A stretch of DNA of 64,000 bases from Mesorhizobium sp. M2D.F.Ca.ET.226.01.1.1 (GCF_004022705.2 NZ_RZOY02000008.1:124001-188000), one strand, 5' to 3'. Positions 27,151 to 36,472 are shown, counted from the first letter of the stretch. Numbers and translations are program-made. The notes: a model not told the origin generated them from the sequence alone.

Positions 27151-28020
27151 TCAGACATGGCCGACCTGGCAGAGATTCGTTGACAGGAACGGCAGAACCG
27201 CATCGCGATAACGCGGCGTATCGTAGCGCAGCAGGTCGACATGGCCAGCGCCTTCGAACCAGACGAGCTGCGATGCGGGCGCGGCGTCATGCAAGGCCGC
27301 TACCTGCCCGCGATCGATGAAGGGATCGGCACCGCCAGCCAGCAGGATCAGCGGTTTGCCGATCTTGCCGATACGGTCGACAGGCCTGACGTCGTCGGCG
27401 CCGAAGCCGAGGCGCACGGACATCTGTGCCAGCAGGATATCGGCCTGCAAGCTGCGCAAGGCATGGAACGGCATGCGCCAGGCCGTCGTCTCGCGCAAGG
27501 TCGCGTAGAGCTGCTCGAGCACATAGGCGTCGGCCAGTGCTTGCGGCGTCGCAAAGATAAACGACGCGGCACCCAGCGACGAACCGAGCGCGCCGATTTT
27601 CTGGCCGGGAAAACGCTGCCTTGCATAGGTTAGGATCCGGGCGGCATCCTGCCCTTCGCTGTAGCCAAAGCCCTGGACGGTGCCGCCGCTCTCGCCATGA
27701 CCCGACATGTCGAAGAGGAGCACGGAATAGCCGGCGTCGAACAGCATTTTCGCCCTTTGCACATTCGCCAGCCGGTTAGCGCCGCGCCCATGCAGCAGGA
27801 CGATCGCGCCGCAGCTACCCTTGTGCTCGGCCACCCAGCCGACAAGCTCGGGCGTGCCGGGCTGATCGAGTGCGATCCGCTCGACGGGCAAATCGCCGGG
27901 CGCCGTCAAGGTCTGACGAGGCTCCCGGGCAATCAGCATCGTGCCGGCGCGCCAAGTGCCGATGCCCCCAACGATGCACATCGCGGCCAGCGCCAGGGCG
28001 AGCAAAGCGCGAAACTTCAT
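27151..28020 (-). CDS. Alpha/beta hydrolase with N-terminal membrane anchor
   Basis: 289 residues from the ATG at 28020; a TTG at 28026 would add two. N-terminal hydrophobic segment (about 3-25) suggests a signal anchor or periplasmic location. Alpha/beta-hydrolase motifs: VLLHGRGANRLANV (oxyanion region), nucleophile elbow GALGSSLGAAS near residue 145, acid in GGADPFIDRG and His in EGAGHVDLLR. The catalytic triad appears complete. Convergent with queF, 4 bases apart. Substrate unknown; annotated relatives are called dienelactone hydrolase- or BEM46-like. Confidence 0.82.
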   Translation of the reverse strand: MKFRALLALALAAMCIVGGIGTWRAGTMLIAREPRQTLTAPGDLPVERIALDQPGTPELVGWVAEHKGSCGAIVLLHGRGANRLANVQRAKMLFDAGYSVLLFDMSGHGESGGTVQGFGYSEGQDAARILTYARQRFPGQKIGALGSSLGAASFIFATPQALADAYVLEQLYATLRETTAWRMPFHALRSLQADILLAQMSVRLGFGADDVRPVDRIGKIGKPLILLAGGADPFIDRGQVAALHDAAPASQLVWFEGAGHVDLLRYDTPRYRDAVLPFLSTNLCQVGHV

Positions 28021-28053
28021 TGGCAATGACCCAGAAGCGCCTTCATCGGCAGC

Positions 28054-28641
28054 TCACTCGCACTGGTACTGGCTGAGCGCCCATTCGCCGGTCACCGACA
28101 GAAGGTCGGATATCTTCCAGCCGCCACCGACCTTCTTCAGCTTCCATTCCAGCCGGTGCTGGTGACCCTCGACGGCGAAGGCGACGACCACCTTGGCCTC
28201 CTCGCCATTGACGGCCTCGATGGTGCGCAGACTCCGGTCGATGGCGAGCTTGTCATAGTCGGCATTGTCGAGCGCCATGTTGGGATCGAGGCATTCACCC
28301 TGCCCCGAAGCGCGCAGCGCGTCGCTCTTGTCGAGCACGGTTTTGGCCGGATCGACGAAGTTCTTGCGCTGAGACGGATCGAGTTCCAGCCCGAGATGAT
28401 CGTAGAACGGCTTCACCACCGCCGTCGGCGATCCCGGCAAAACAGGCGCGACGGGCGCCGGTTCCGCCGGCTGCGGTTCCGTGACTGCCGGCGGCGGGGT
28501 GTCGACCGCAGGCGGCGACTTGTCGCCGGACGAGGCTTTTGGCGGCGGCGCGCCGAACAACCCCTGCGCGCAAGCGCCGCCGTTCAGTCCCCCGGACAGC
28601 ATCGACAAGCCCGACAGCGCGAGGACGAGACGGCGAAGCAC
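28054..28641 (-). CDS. Secreted hypothetical protein, paralogue of next gene (DUF3828-like)
   Basis: 195 residues from a GTG at 28641, chosen because GGAG stands at the right distance inside the end of the upstream gene. Signal peptide (about 1-26), a proline-rich linker (about 35-70), then a domain of about 120 residues ending in LEWKLKKVGGGWKISDLL and a final WALSQYQC. This domain is clearly related to that of the neighbouring gene, and to DUF3828-type secreted proteins. It follows the paralogue within a few bases and is probably co-transcribed. Role unknown. Confidence 0.68.
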   Translation of the reverse strand: MLRRLVLALSGLSMLSGGLNGGACAQGLFGAPPPKASSGDKSPPAVDTPPPAVTEPQPAEPAPVAPVLPGSPTAVVKPFYDHLGLELDPSQRKNFVDPAKTVLDKSDALRASGQGECLDPNMALDNADYDKLAIDRSLRTIEAVNGEEAKVVVAFAVEGHQHRLEWKLKKVGGGWKISDLLSVTGEWALSQYQCE

Positions 28642-28645
28642 GGCG

Positions 28646-29119
28646 TCACTCCGTCGAGGAGCCACATTCCAGCGCGCTGAGCGTCCAGCTGCTGGTCTTG
28701 GAGGCGATGTCGGCGATCTTCCACTTGCCGTCCACTTTCTTCAGCGACCACACCATTTCGCGTTTGGAGTCATCGCCTTCCGGGAAAAGATTGAAGTTTG
28801 CCGTCACCTCGGCGGTGTCGCCCTTGACGGTCTCGGTGAGCTTCAGCGTCTTCGACAGGGTCTTCTGATCGAAATCCTGCGCATCGAGGCCGGGATCGAA
28901 GTCGAGGCAGGACACTTCGTCAGGCTTCTCCTTCTGGGCCTTGTCGTTGGCTTCGAACAGCTTGGTGACCGGCTCGGTGAAACGGTCGCGGTATTTGGCG
29001 TCTCCCTCGAACTTCACCGAAGGCACGTAGAAGAATTTCACGGCGTTGGAGGCCGGCCCGGCGAGCACGGCGCCGGGCAAGGCAATCGAGAAGACAGCGG
29101 CAAGCACTATCGGCTTCAT
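28646..29119 (-). CDS. Secreted hypothetical protein (DUF3828-like)
   Basis: 157 residues from the ATG at 29119 behind GGAG. Signal peptide of about 20 residues (MKPIVLAAVFSIALPGAVLA). One periplasmic domain with AVKFFYVPSVKFEGD near the start, VSCLDFDPGLDAQDFD in the middle and MVWSLKKVDGKWKIADI near the end; the Cys pair (about 87 and near the C-terminus) could form a disulfide. Partner of the paralogue at 28054-28641. No function can be assigned. Confidence 0.72.
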   Translation of the reverse strand: MKPIVLAAVFSIALPGAVLAGPASNAVKFFYVPSVKFEGDAKYRDRFTEPVTKLFEANDKAQKEKPDEVSCLDFDPGLDAQDFDQKTLSKTLKLTETVKGDTAEVTANFNLFPEGDDSKREMVWSLKKVDGKWKIADIASKTSSWTLSALECGSSTE

Positions 29120-29212
29120 GCAGGATCTCCGGGGTTCGGCGGCGTGGCGGCACGCTTGCCACCACGCATCCTGCATATCGCCTTTTTTGCGGCTCATGAA
29201 GTCCAGCCGCGC

Positions 29213-30862
29213 TCAGGCATCCAGCCAGACGTTCTGGAAGTCCATTTCGTAGGTCTGGTGCATGGAATAGTTCTTCACCTTCTTGTTCATGTGGCAGTAG
29301 AGCTTCTGCCAGAACGGCTGGATAATGACGCCGGAGTCCTGCAGGATCGTCTCGACGTCCTTCATCACCTCCTTGCGCTTGGCGACATCGATCTGCGACA
29401 GCGCCTCCTTGAGCTTGGCGTCGAAATCCGGATTGGAATAGGCCGTCTCGTTCCAGGCCTCGCCCGAGCGGTAACCCAGCGCCAGCACCTGCACGCCGAG
29501 CGGGCGCATGTACCAGATCGTCATCGAATAAGGATATTTCGTCCAATCATTCCAGAAGGTCGAGCCCGGCAGCACGGTGCGCTTCACCTTGATGCCGGCA
29601 TCGCGCAACTGGCCGGCGATGGCGTCGCCGGTGTTCTTCTGCCATTCGTCCTCGACGGTGATCAACTCATGCTCGAAGTCGGCCTGGCCTGCCTCGGCCA
29701 TCAGCTTCTTGGCCCCGGCGGCGTCGCGCTCCTTCTTGGGCAGCGGGTAGTATTCAGGATGGATCGGGGCGACATGGTGGTTCTCACCGACCGTGCCGCG
29801 CCCATTGTAACCGAGCTGCATGACCTGATTGTTGTCGACCGCCATCTGCAGCGCGTTGCGCACCCGCTTGTCGTCATAGGGCTTGTGGGTGATGTTGGTG
29901 CGGGCAACGAGAGTCGTCGCCGTCGCAACCTCCGATTTTACCAGATTCATCTTGTCCAACGGGTCGATGTAGTCGGCCGGCGTTTCGAAATCGAGGTCGA
30001 TCTCGCCGGAATCGAAGGCATTGAGCGTGGCGTTGAAGTCGGTGCCGTAGTCGATGAACTCCACGCTGTCGAGGAGCGCCTCACCGCCCCACCATTTGCC
30101 GTTCTCGCGGCGCTTGACGACCGCCTTCGATCCAACCGCGTAGGACACGAGCTCGAACGCTCCGGTGCCGATCGGCTTCTTGATCGGATCGGCGCCGTCC
30201 TTGTCGAAGTCGCGGTGCACGACCAGCGCCGGATAATCGGTGAGGCCAGGGATGATGGCGATATCGGCTTCGTTGAGCTTCAGCTTGACCGTGTGATCGT
30301 CGACCTTGGTGATCGCGCCATCTTTCGGCTTGCCGGTCTTGGCATCGATCAGCGCGCCGACGCGGGCGGCCATGGAATTGCCGGAAGCCCCCTTCTCGCA
30401 CCAGCGGTTCAAATTGGCGACCACGTCATCGGCGTTGAAGGCATCGCCATTGTTCCAGGTGACGCCCTTGCGCAGATGCAGCGTGTATTCGGTAGCGTCG
30501 TCATTGACGTCCCAGCTTTCGAGCAGGACCGGCTCGAAGGTGAACTGGTGGGTGTAGCGCACCAGCGGCTCCAGCCAACAGCGGGTGACGTTCGCCATCT
30601 CCGTCCAGTCATAGGTGCGCGGATCCTTCTGCGCCTTGACCGACATGGCGACATGCAGCGTGCCGCCCTTCTTCGGCTCGTCGGCCAGCGCCTTGGTCGG
30701 CGCGGCGAGGCCCAGCATGCCATAGGCGAAAGCCGTCGATGCGCCGAAAGCGCTGGCCAGCGCCAGGAATTCGCGCCGGTCGACACGGCCGGCGCGCGCC
30801 TCCTCGGCCATCGCTTCGATCGCGGCCGGGACCCGGTCGCCGTTGCTTCTGAAAATTGTCAT
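29213..30862 (-). CDS. ABC transporter substrate-binding protein, family 5
   Basis: 549 residues, peptide/nickel/opine-type SBP_bac_5 family. A twin-arginine signal (VDRREFLALASAFGAST near residue 28) and a long N-region indicate Tat export to the periplasm. The mature part shows typical motifs such as LRKGVTWNNGDAFNADDVV and GTGAFELVSY. No permease or ATPase gene is adjacent, so it is an orphan here. It follows the MttB-family gene with a 56-base gap on the same strand and may deliver the methylated substrate of that enzyme; the ligand is not known. Confidence 0.9.
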   Translation of the reverse strand: MTIFRSNGDRVPAAIEAMAEEARAGRVDRREFLALASAFGASTAFAYGMLGLAAPTKALADEPKKGGTLHVAMSVKAQKDPRTYDWTEMANVTRCWLEPLVRYTHQFTFEPVLLESWDVNDDATEYTLHLRKGVTWNNGDAFNADDVVANLNRWCEKGASGNSMAARVGALIDAKTGKPKDGAITKVDDHTVKLKLNEADIAIIPGLTDYPALVVHRDFDKDGADPIKKPIGTGAFELVSYAVGSKAVVKRRENGKWWGGEALLDSVEFIDYGTDFNATLNAFDSGEIDLDFETPADYIDPLDKMNLVKSEVATATTLVARTNITHKPYDDKRVRNALQMAVDNNQVMQLGYNGRGTVGENHHVAPIHPEYYPLPKKERDAAGAKKLMAEAGQADFEHELITVEDEWQKNTGDAIAGQLRDAGIKVKRTVLPGSTFWNDWTKYPYSMTIWYMRPLGVQVLALGYRSGEAWNETAYSNPDFDAKLKEALSQIDVAKRKEVMKDVETILQDSGVIIQPFWQKLYCHMNKKVKNYSMHQTYEMDFQNVWLDA

Positions 30863-30918
30863 TGTCGTTCTCCCATTTTTATCGAGTCTTCGCCCGTATT
30901 TGGTTCAGGCTGCCTCTA

Positions 30919-32469
30919 TCAACTAACGCTGTCAGGCAGCTTTTCCTCACGCCGCGAGATCAAATCGGCGAGACCCTCGGCGATGCTCTCATCGAGCTTC
31001 GGCTCCTGGTAGTCGGCCAGCATGCTGCGCGCCTTTTCGCGGCCACGCGTGTCATGGTCCTTCGCGCCTTCGGCGCTCCATTGCTCGAAGGAATTGAAGT
31101 CCATGATATTGGGCATGAAGAAGGCGCTCTCGAAATGCTCGAGCGTGTGCTGTGTGCCGAGGAAATGCCCTTGCGGACCGACCTCCCGGATCGCCGCCAT
31201 CGCCTCCTTGAAATCGTCGAAGGGCACGCCGCCGGCATATTTATACCAGCCGACGAGCTGCTCGCAGTCGGTGGCGAATTTCGAATAGCCACAGGTCAGC
31301 CCCGCTTCCAGCCAGCCGGCGGAATGCCAGATGTAATTGGCGCCGGAAAGGATCGCGGCATGCATAAGCATGTTCGCCTCATAGCCGGCCTGGGCGTCGT
31401 TGAGCTTGGAGCCGACATGGAAGCCGGAGGTGCGCCAGGGCAGCTTGTACTTCCTGGCCAGCGCGCCCATCAGATACATCATCTGCGCGGCTTCCGGCGT
31501 GCCTCCCATCGGCGCGCCGGTCTTCATGTCGACGGTGACCATGAACTGACCGTAGAGCTGCGGCGAGCCGGGACGGATGAGCTGGGTCAGCGCCACGCCG
31601 GCCAGCGCCTCGGCATTGACCTGCGCCACCGCGCCGACCGCGGAAGCCGAGGTCGAGGCGCCGCAAAGCGCGAAGGGCGCCAGGATCAGCGGCTGGTTGT
31701 GACTGGCATAGACCCGCATGGCGTCGATCATGGTGGCGTCCCACACCAGCGGCGAATTGCAGTTGGTGATCGCCACCAGCACGGGATTGTCGCGCACGAA
31801 GTCCTCGCCGAAGACGATTGCAGCCATCGCCATCGTGTCCTCGGCGCGTTCCTTGGACGTGACAATGCCCATGAACGGCTTGTCGGAATGCTTCAGCGCC
31901 GAATGGATGATGTGCAGATGCCGCTTCGGCACCGCGATCTCCATCGGCTCGCAGATGACCGAGCTCGAGGAATGCAGCGCCGGCGCCATATAGGCCATCT
32001 TGTGGAAATTGTTGAGGTCTGCGAGCGTGCCGTAGCGGCGCTGGTTGTCGAGGTCGCGAATATAGGGCGCGCCATACATCGGCACGAAGATCGAGTTCTT
32101 GCCACCGACGCGCACGGTGCGCTCGGGATTGCGCGCATGAAGCGTGAACTCCGGCGGAACCTTCGAGACCAGTTCCATCAAGAGCGCCCGGTCGATGCGG
32201 ACGCGCGTTTGCCTGACATCGGCGCCGGCGGCCTTCCAGAGCTCGATCGCCCCGTCGTCGCGGAATTCGCAACCCACCTCCTCGAGGATCTTGAGCGATT
32301 CCTCGTGGATGAGTTCCACCGCCTCGTCGGGCACGATCTCATAGGCGGGGATCTTGCGCACGAGGGTCGGGAAGGACGCTATCGGCGCGCTTCTCAGCGC
32401 CTTGCGGCCAAGCCGGCCGCCGCCGCGGCGGTGGGTCTGTTCGGTCAATTCAACGGCCGGTGCGTTCAT
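30919..32469 (-). CDS. Trimethylamine/glycine-betaine methyltransferase family protein (MttB-like, no pyrrolysine)
   Basis: 516 residues, MttB superfamily. Archaeal MttB carries pyrrolysine at an in-frame amber codon; here the frame is open throughout, so this is the non-pyrrolysine branch that includes glycine-betaine and proline-betaine methyltransferases. Seen: EIVPDEAVELIHEESLKILE near the start and GASTSASAVGAVAQVNAEAL in the barrel. ATG at 32469 follows AAGGAG; the longer open frame is not coding. No corrinoid protein gene is nearby. It probably demethylates a quaternary amine or related methylated compound. Divergent from a LysR regulator. Confidence 0.85.
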   Translation of the reverse strand: MNAPAVELTEQTHRRGGGRLGRKALRSAPIASFPTLVRKIPAYEIVPDEAVELIHEESLKILEEVGCEFRDDGAIELWKAAGADVRQTRVRIDRALLMELVSKVPPEFTLHARNPERTVRVGGKNSIFVPMYGAPYIRDLDNQRRYGTLADLNNFHKMAYMAPALHSSSSVICEPMEIAVPKRHLHIIHSALKHSDKPFMGIVTSKERAEDTMAMAAIVFGEDFVRDNPVLVAITNCNSPLVWDATMIDAMRVYASHNQPLILAPFALCGASTSASAVGAVAQVNAEALAGVALTQLIRPGSPQLYGQFMVTVDMKTGAPMGGTPEAAQMMYLMGALARKYKLPWRTSGFHVGSKLNDAQAGYEANMLMHAAILSGANYIWHSAGWLEAGLTCGYSKFATDCEQLVGWYKYAGGVPFDDFKEAMAAIREVGPQGHFLGTQHTLEHFESAFFMPNIMDFNSFEQWSAEGAKDHDTRGREKARSMLADYQEPKLDESIAEGLADLISRREEKLPDSVS

Positions 32470-32559
32470 GGGGTCTCCTTCTTCCCGCCCAACCAAGTTA
32501 GCGAGACGAAATATGGATGTGATGCTGGAAAATCCTGATCTCTTGTATAAGCTCACCTT

Positions 32560-33462
32560 ATGCGAAGCCTGCGCCACCTCCTGCCCTCCGCCGGCAGCCT
32601 GATCGTCTTCGAAGCCGCGGGGCGGCTGTCGAGCTTCACCGCCGCCGGACGCGAGCTCGGCATGACCCAGGCGGCCGTCTCCTATGCGGTGCGCGGCCTG
32701 GAGGAGCAGCTCGGCGCCAAGCTCTTCCAGCGGCGCCATCGCCAGGTGGTTTTGACGGAGGCGGGCGAGCGTTTCCATGCCGACGTCTCGCTCGGCCTGT
32801 CGCATATCCGCAAGTCGGCGGAGGACCTTCGCCTGCAGGCGACCGGCGGGCATGTGACGCTTGCGGCCTCGACCGCCTTCGGCTCGTTCTGGATGATGCC
32901 GCGCCTGCAGCAATTCCGCGACGAACTGCCAGGCGTCGACCTGCGCATCCAGACCGCCGACCGCGACCTCGACATCATCGCCGAGGGCATCCCACTCGGC
33001 GTGCGCGGCGGCGTGCCGCGCGACTGGCCGGACTATCACTCGCTGTCACTGTCCGACGAAGAAATCTTCCCGGTCGCCGGCCCCAGCTATCTCGCCAAAA
33101 TCGGCAAGCCGAGGACGGTCGAGGAACTGGCCACGCACCGGCTGATCCATCTCGAGGAGCCCTATCGTGAGGCGCCGACCTGGGACGAATGGTTCGCATC
33201 GGCCGGCACCAGCCTGCGCAATGCCGAGCGCGGCTTGCGCATCAACGATTATGCGCTGGTAATCCAGGCGGTGATGGAGGGACAGGGCATCTCGCTCGGC
33301 TGGCGGCATCTGGTCGAGCGCCTGGTGGCCTCAGGGCTGCTGGTGCCGGTCACCGATCATGTCATGCGGACCGGTATCGGCTTCCACGTCATCTGGCCGA
33401 AGAACCGCGAGCTCAGCGACAATGCGCGAAGGGTCAGGGATTGGCTGGTGGCGCAGGCGTGA
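32560..33462 (+). CDS. LysR family regulator of the methyltransferase locus
   Basis: 300 residues, GcvA-like LysR regulator. HTH at about 17-75 (FTAAGRELGMTQAAVSYAVR) and a periplasmic-binding-type effector domain (about 90-300, ending NARRVRDWLVAQA). Divergent from the MttB-like gene with a 90-base shared gap, so it most likely controls that gene and the binding-protein gene in response to a methylated amine. Confidence 0.88.
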   Translation: MRSLRHLLPSAGSLIVFEAAGRLSSFTAAGRELGMTQAAVSYAVRGLEEQLGAKLFQRRHRQVVLTEAGERFHADVSLGLSHIRKSAEDLRLQATGGHVTLAASTAFGSFWMMPRLQQFRDELPGVDLRIQTADRDLDIIAEGIPLGVRGGVPRDWPDYHSLSLSDEEIFPVAGPSYLAKIGKPRTVEELATHRLIHLEEPYREAPTWDEWFASAGTSLRNAERGLRINDYALVIQAVMEGQGISLGWRHLVERLVASGLLVPVTDHVMRTGIGFHVIWPKNRELSDNARRVRDWLVAQA

Positions 33463-33507
33463 ACTTGCCCCTCCCCCACGCCGTTCGAATCCGCCTATAA
33501 TCGCCGC

Positions 33508-35382
33508 ATGCCCATCCGCCAGCTTTCCGAAACGATGATCAACCAGATCGCCGCCGGCGAGGTTATCGAGCGTCCGGCGAGCGTGGTGAAGGAGCTGGTC
33601 GAGAATGCGCTCGATGCCGGTGCGTCGCGCGTCGAGATCGTCACCGCCGGCGGCGGGCTCAACCTCATTCGCGTCACCGACGACGGTTCGGGCATTCCCG
33701 AGCGGGAACTGGCGCTGGCGATCGCGCGGCATTGCACCTCGAAGCTGTCCGACGACATCCACGACATCCGCTCGCTCGGTTTTCGCGGCGAGGCGTTGCC
33801 CTCGATCGGGTCCGTCGCGCGGCTGTCGATCCGCTCGCGCACGGCAAGCGGCGACAGCGCGGCCGAGATCGGCATCGACGGTGGCCGCGTCTCGCCGGTG
33901 AAGCCCGCGGCGGCCAATCGCGGCACCACGGTCGAGGTGCGCGACCTCTTCTTCGCCACGCCGGCCAGGCTCAAATTCATGAAGGGCGAGCGGGCCGAAA
34001 GCTCGGCCACCAGCGACGTGGTGAGACGGATCGCGATCGCCTTTCCCGCTGTCCGTTTCACGCTTGCCGGCGCCGACCGCTCGACACTGGAATTGCCGGC
34101 AACCAGCGACACGCCAGAGGGTCGGCTCGCCCGCGTCGCGCAGGTGATGGGCAAGGATTTCCCCGACAATGCGATTGCCATCGACGCCATGCGCGAGGGC
34201 GTGCATCTGGCCGGCCACGTCTCGATCCCGTCCTACACCCGTGCCAACGCGCTGCAGCAATATGCCTATGTCAACGGACGGCCGGTTCGCGACAAGCTGA
34301 TCGCCGGCGCGATCCGCGGCGCCTTCGCCGATGTGCTGCCGCGCGACCGGCATCCGGTGACGGTGCTCTTCCTGTCGCTCGATCCTTCGACCGTCGACGT
34401 CAACGTGCATCCGGCCAAGGCCGATGTGCGCTTCCGCGATCCGGGCCTGGTGCGCGGGCTCATTGTCGGCGCCATCCGCGAAGCGCTGGCCGGCGCCGGC
34501 ATCCGCGCGGCGACCACGGGCGCCGCCGGCATGATGGCGGCGTTCCGGCAGAGCGCTGCGCCCTATTCGCATCCCGGCCCGACCTCCGGACACCGCAGCT
34601 ACGAAGCCGCCTATCATGCTTCCGGTTCCAGCGGCTTCGATCCGTTGCGCTCAGCTCAGCGGCCGCTCGACATGGGCTATGGCGAGGCGAAGCATCAGCG
34701 CAATGGCTTTGCGGAGAACGACCAGGCGGCCTTCGACACCGGGCCTTTGGCCAGTGCCGACGGCCGCCCGGGCATCGCCGAGCCGGCCGAAGCGCTGCTC
34801 GGCATGGTGCTGGGCGCAGCGCGCGCGCAGGTGCATGAGAACTATATCGTCGCCCAGACCAGGGATTCGCTCGTCATCGTCGACCAGCATGCCGCGCATG
34901 AGCGGCTGGTCTATGAGGCGCTGAAGAACGCGCTGCATTCGCGCGCCGTCCCGTCGCAGATGCTGCTTTTGCCCGAGATCGTCGACTTGCCCGAAGAGGA
35001 CGCCGAGCGGCTTGCCATGCATTCCGACACGCTCGCCAAATTCGGCCTCGGCCTCGAACGCTTCGGCCCCGGCGCGGTGGCGGTGCGCGAGACGCCGTCG
35101 ATGCTGGGCGAAACCAATGTTCAGCAGCTGGTGCGCGACCTCGCCGACGAGATCGCCGACAACGACACGGTCGAGACGCTGAGGGAGCGGCTGGACAAGA
35201 TCGCCGCCACCATGGCCTGCCACGGCTCAGTGCGCTCCGGCCGGCTGCTCAAGGCCGAGGAGATGAACGCGCTGCTGCGCCAGATGGAGGCGACGCCCGG
35301 CTCCGGCACCTGCAACCATGGCCGCCCGACCTATATCGAGCTCAAGCTCGCCGATATCGAGCGGCTGTTTGGACGAAGGTGA
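33508..35382 (+). CDS. mutL: DNA mismatch repair protein MutL
   Basis: 624 residues. GHKL ATPase N-terminus: INQIAAGEVIERP (about 11-23), ENALDAGAS and DDGSGIP, FRGEALPSIGS, then the transducer domain with YVNGRPVRDKL. A Pro/Gly/Ser-rich linker (about 330-420) leads to the C-terminal dimerisation domain with DQHAAHERLVYE and CHGSVRSGR. The DQHAxHER segment suggests the endonuclease-type metal motif DQHA(x)2E(x)4E may be partly present; the last Glu sits at E in RLVYE. Couples MutS recognition to strand processing. Confidence 0.95.
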   Translation: MPIRQLSETMINQIAAGEVIERPASVVKELVENALDAGASRVEIVTAGGGLNLIRVTDDGSGIPERELALAIARHCTSKLSDDIHDIRSLGFRGEALPSIGSVARLSIRSRTASGDSAAEIGIDGGRVSPVKPAAANRGTTVEVRDLFFATPARLKFMKGERAESSATSDVVRRIAIAFPAVRFTLAGADRSTLELPATSDTPEGRLARVAQVMGKDFPDNAIAIDAMREGVHLAGHVSIPSYTRANALQQYAYVNGRPVRDKLIAGAIRGAFADVLPRDRHPVTVLFLSLDPSTVDVNVHPAKADVRFRDPGLVRGLIVGAIREALAGAGIRAATTGAAGMMAAFRQSAAPYSHPGPTSGHRSYEAAYHASGSSGFDPLRSAQRPLDMGYGEAKHQRNGFAENDQAAFDTGPLASADGRPGIAEPAEALLGMVLGAARAQVHENYIVAQTRDSLVIVDQHAAHERLVYEALKNALHSRAVPSQMLLLPEIVDLPEEDAERLAMHSDTLAKFGLGLERFGPGAVAVRETPSMLGETNVQQLVRDLADEIADNDTVETLRERLDKIAATMACHGSVRSGRLLKAEEMNALLRQMEATPGSGTCNHGRPTYIELKLADIERLFGRR

Positions 35383-35386
35383 GCGC

Positions 35387-35519
35387 TAAGCCCCCTCACC
35401 CAGCCTCCGCTTCGCTCGGCTGACCTCTCCGCGATGGTGAGAGCAGTTTTTCGGCGACCGCGCCAGCCTCTTCTCCCCGACGGGGAGAAGGTGGCCGCGA
35501 AGCGGCCGGATGAGGGGGC
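35387..35519. repeat. Palindromic intergenic repeat block
   Basis: Third member of the dispersed family. CCCTCACCCAGCCTCCG and a TTCGCTCGG motif are followed by a hairpin CTTCTCCCC-GAC-GGGGAGAAG (35470-35490), then GGCCGC-GAA-GCGGCC (35493-35507) and GGATGAGGGGG. Shared words with 7080-7281 and 10553-10611 show common origin. It lies between convergent mutL and the DMT gene. Confidence 0.75.
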
Positions 35520-35552
35520 AAGAAAAGAGCCGCTCGAAGCGGCCCTTTTCTT
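35520..35552. terminator. Rho-independent bidirectional terminator
   Basis: AAGAAAAGAGCCGCT (35520-35534), loop CGA, then AGCGGCCCTTTTCTT (35538-35552): a 15-position stem with one A-C mismatch. The A-rich left and T-rich right ends make it work in both directions for the convergent mutL and DMT transporter genes. This is the clearest intrinsic terminator in the window. Confidence 0.85.
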
Positions 35553-35578
35553 GAGTTAAGGACTACCCAGCCCCTGAT

Positions 35579-36472
35579 CTACCGCTTCAAATTCACCACG
35601 ATCACGCCGCCCAGCGCCAGGGCCCCGCCGAGGATGCCGAGCAGCGACGGCACTTCGCCCAGCCAGAAGAAGCCGATCAGCGCGGAGGTCGGCGAGACCA
35701 AGTAGAGGAAGTTCGAGGCGCGGGCGGCGGGCAAGCGCGACAAAGCGGTCGCCCAGGCGGCATAGGCGATCAACGAGGGCACGATGCCGAGATAGATGAC
35801 GGCGCCCAGGCCGGCATTGTCGGCGACGGCGGCCTGCCGAAATGCCTCGGGCAGGAAGGGCGACAGGCAGAGCGCGCCGAGCACCATGTTGGAGGCGGAG
35901 ATCGTCAGCGGATGATGGCGGGCAAAAAGCGGCTTCTGCACGATGGTGTTGACGGCTGAACAGAGAGCGGAGCCCAGCACCAGCAGCGCGCCAGTGTTGA
36001 AATGCAGGCCGTGTCCGTCGGCGACGGCGATGATGCCGATGCCGGTGAACGAGATGACGGTGCCCAGCCAGGCGATGCTGGAAAAGCGCTCCCCAAGCAG
36101 TGCCATGGCCATGATTGCCGTGAAGATCGGGCTGACATTGATGATGAAGCCGGCCGCGCCCGCCGAGACGGTCAGTTCGCCGAAATTGAGCATGGCGGTG
36201 TAGAGCGCGACGAAGATCGCGCCGCCAAAGGCGAAGCGCCACAGCTCGTCTAGCCTCGGCAGCGCCGGGCGCTTCACCGCCAGGAAGATGGCGGCTGGGA
36301 CCGCCGCGATGGCAAAGCGCAGCGCGCCGAGCTCCAGCGGCTGGAAGGCGGCAAGGCCGGCGCGGATCGCCGGGAAGGCCGAGGCCCAGCCGAGCACCGT
36401 CAGCGCCACCGCGATGGCCGCCGTGCCGTCCACGCGCTGTGTCTCATTCAACGTGCCGGTGTAAGCGCTCAT
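35579..36472 (-). CDS. DMT superfamily (EamA) transporter
   Basis: 297 residues from the ATG at 36472, which has GAGG eight bases upstream; a start at 36499 is possible but lacks a ribosome site. Ten hydrophobic segments in two EamA repeats (for example VLGWASAFPAIRAGLAAF near 25-45 and LGAVIYLGIVPSLIAYAAW near 210-230). It probably exports a small metabolite such as an amino acid. Divergent from a LysR regulator, a common arrangement for exporters of this family. Substrate unknown. Confidence 0.87.
   Translation of the reverse strand: MSAYTGTLNETQRVDGTAAIAVALTVLGWASAFPAIRAGLAAFQPLELGALRFAIAAVPAAIFLAVKRPALPRLDELWRFAFGGAIFVALYTAMLNFGELTVSAGAAGFIINVSPIFTAIMAMALLGERFSSIAWLGTVISFTGIGIIAVADGHGLHFNTGALLVLGSALCSAVNTIVQKPLFARHHPLTISASNMVLGALCLSPFLPEAFRQAAVADNAGLGAVIYLGIVPSLIAYAAWATALSRLPAARASNFLYLVSPTSALIGFFWLGEVPSLLGILGGALALGGVIVVNLKR

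Noticed and set aside
28481..31012. 843-codon rightward open frame opposite the secreted proteins and the binding protein
   Set aside because: It spans several real leftward genes with signal peptides and family motifs, and has no recognisable domain.
30919..32469. Pyrrolysine-containing MttB
   Set aside because: The reading frame has no internal amber codon and no pyl genes are visible; it belongs to the non-pyrrolysine branch.
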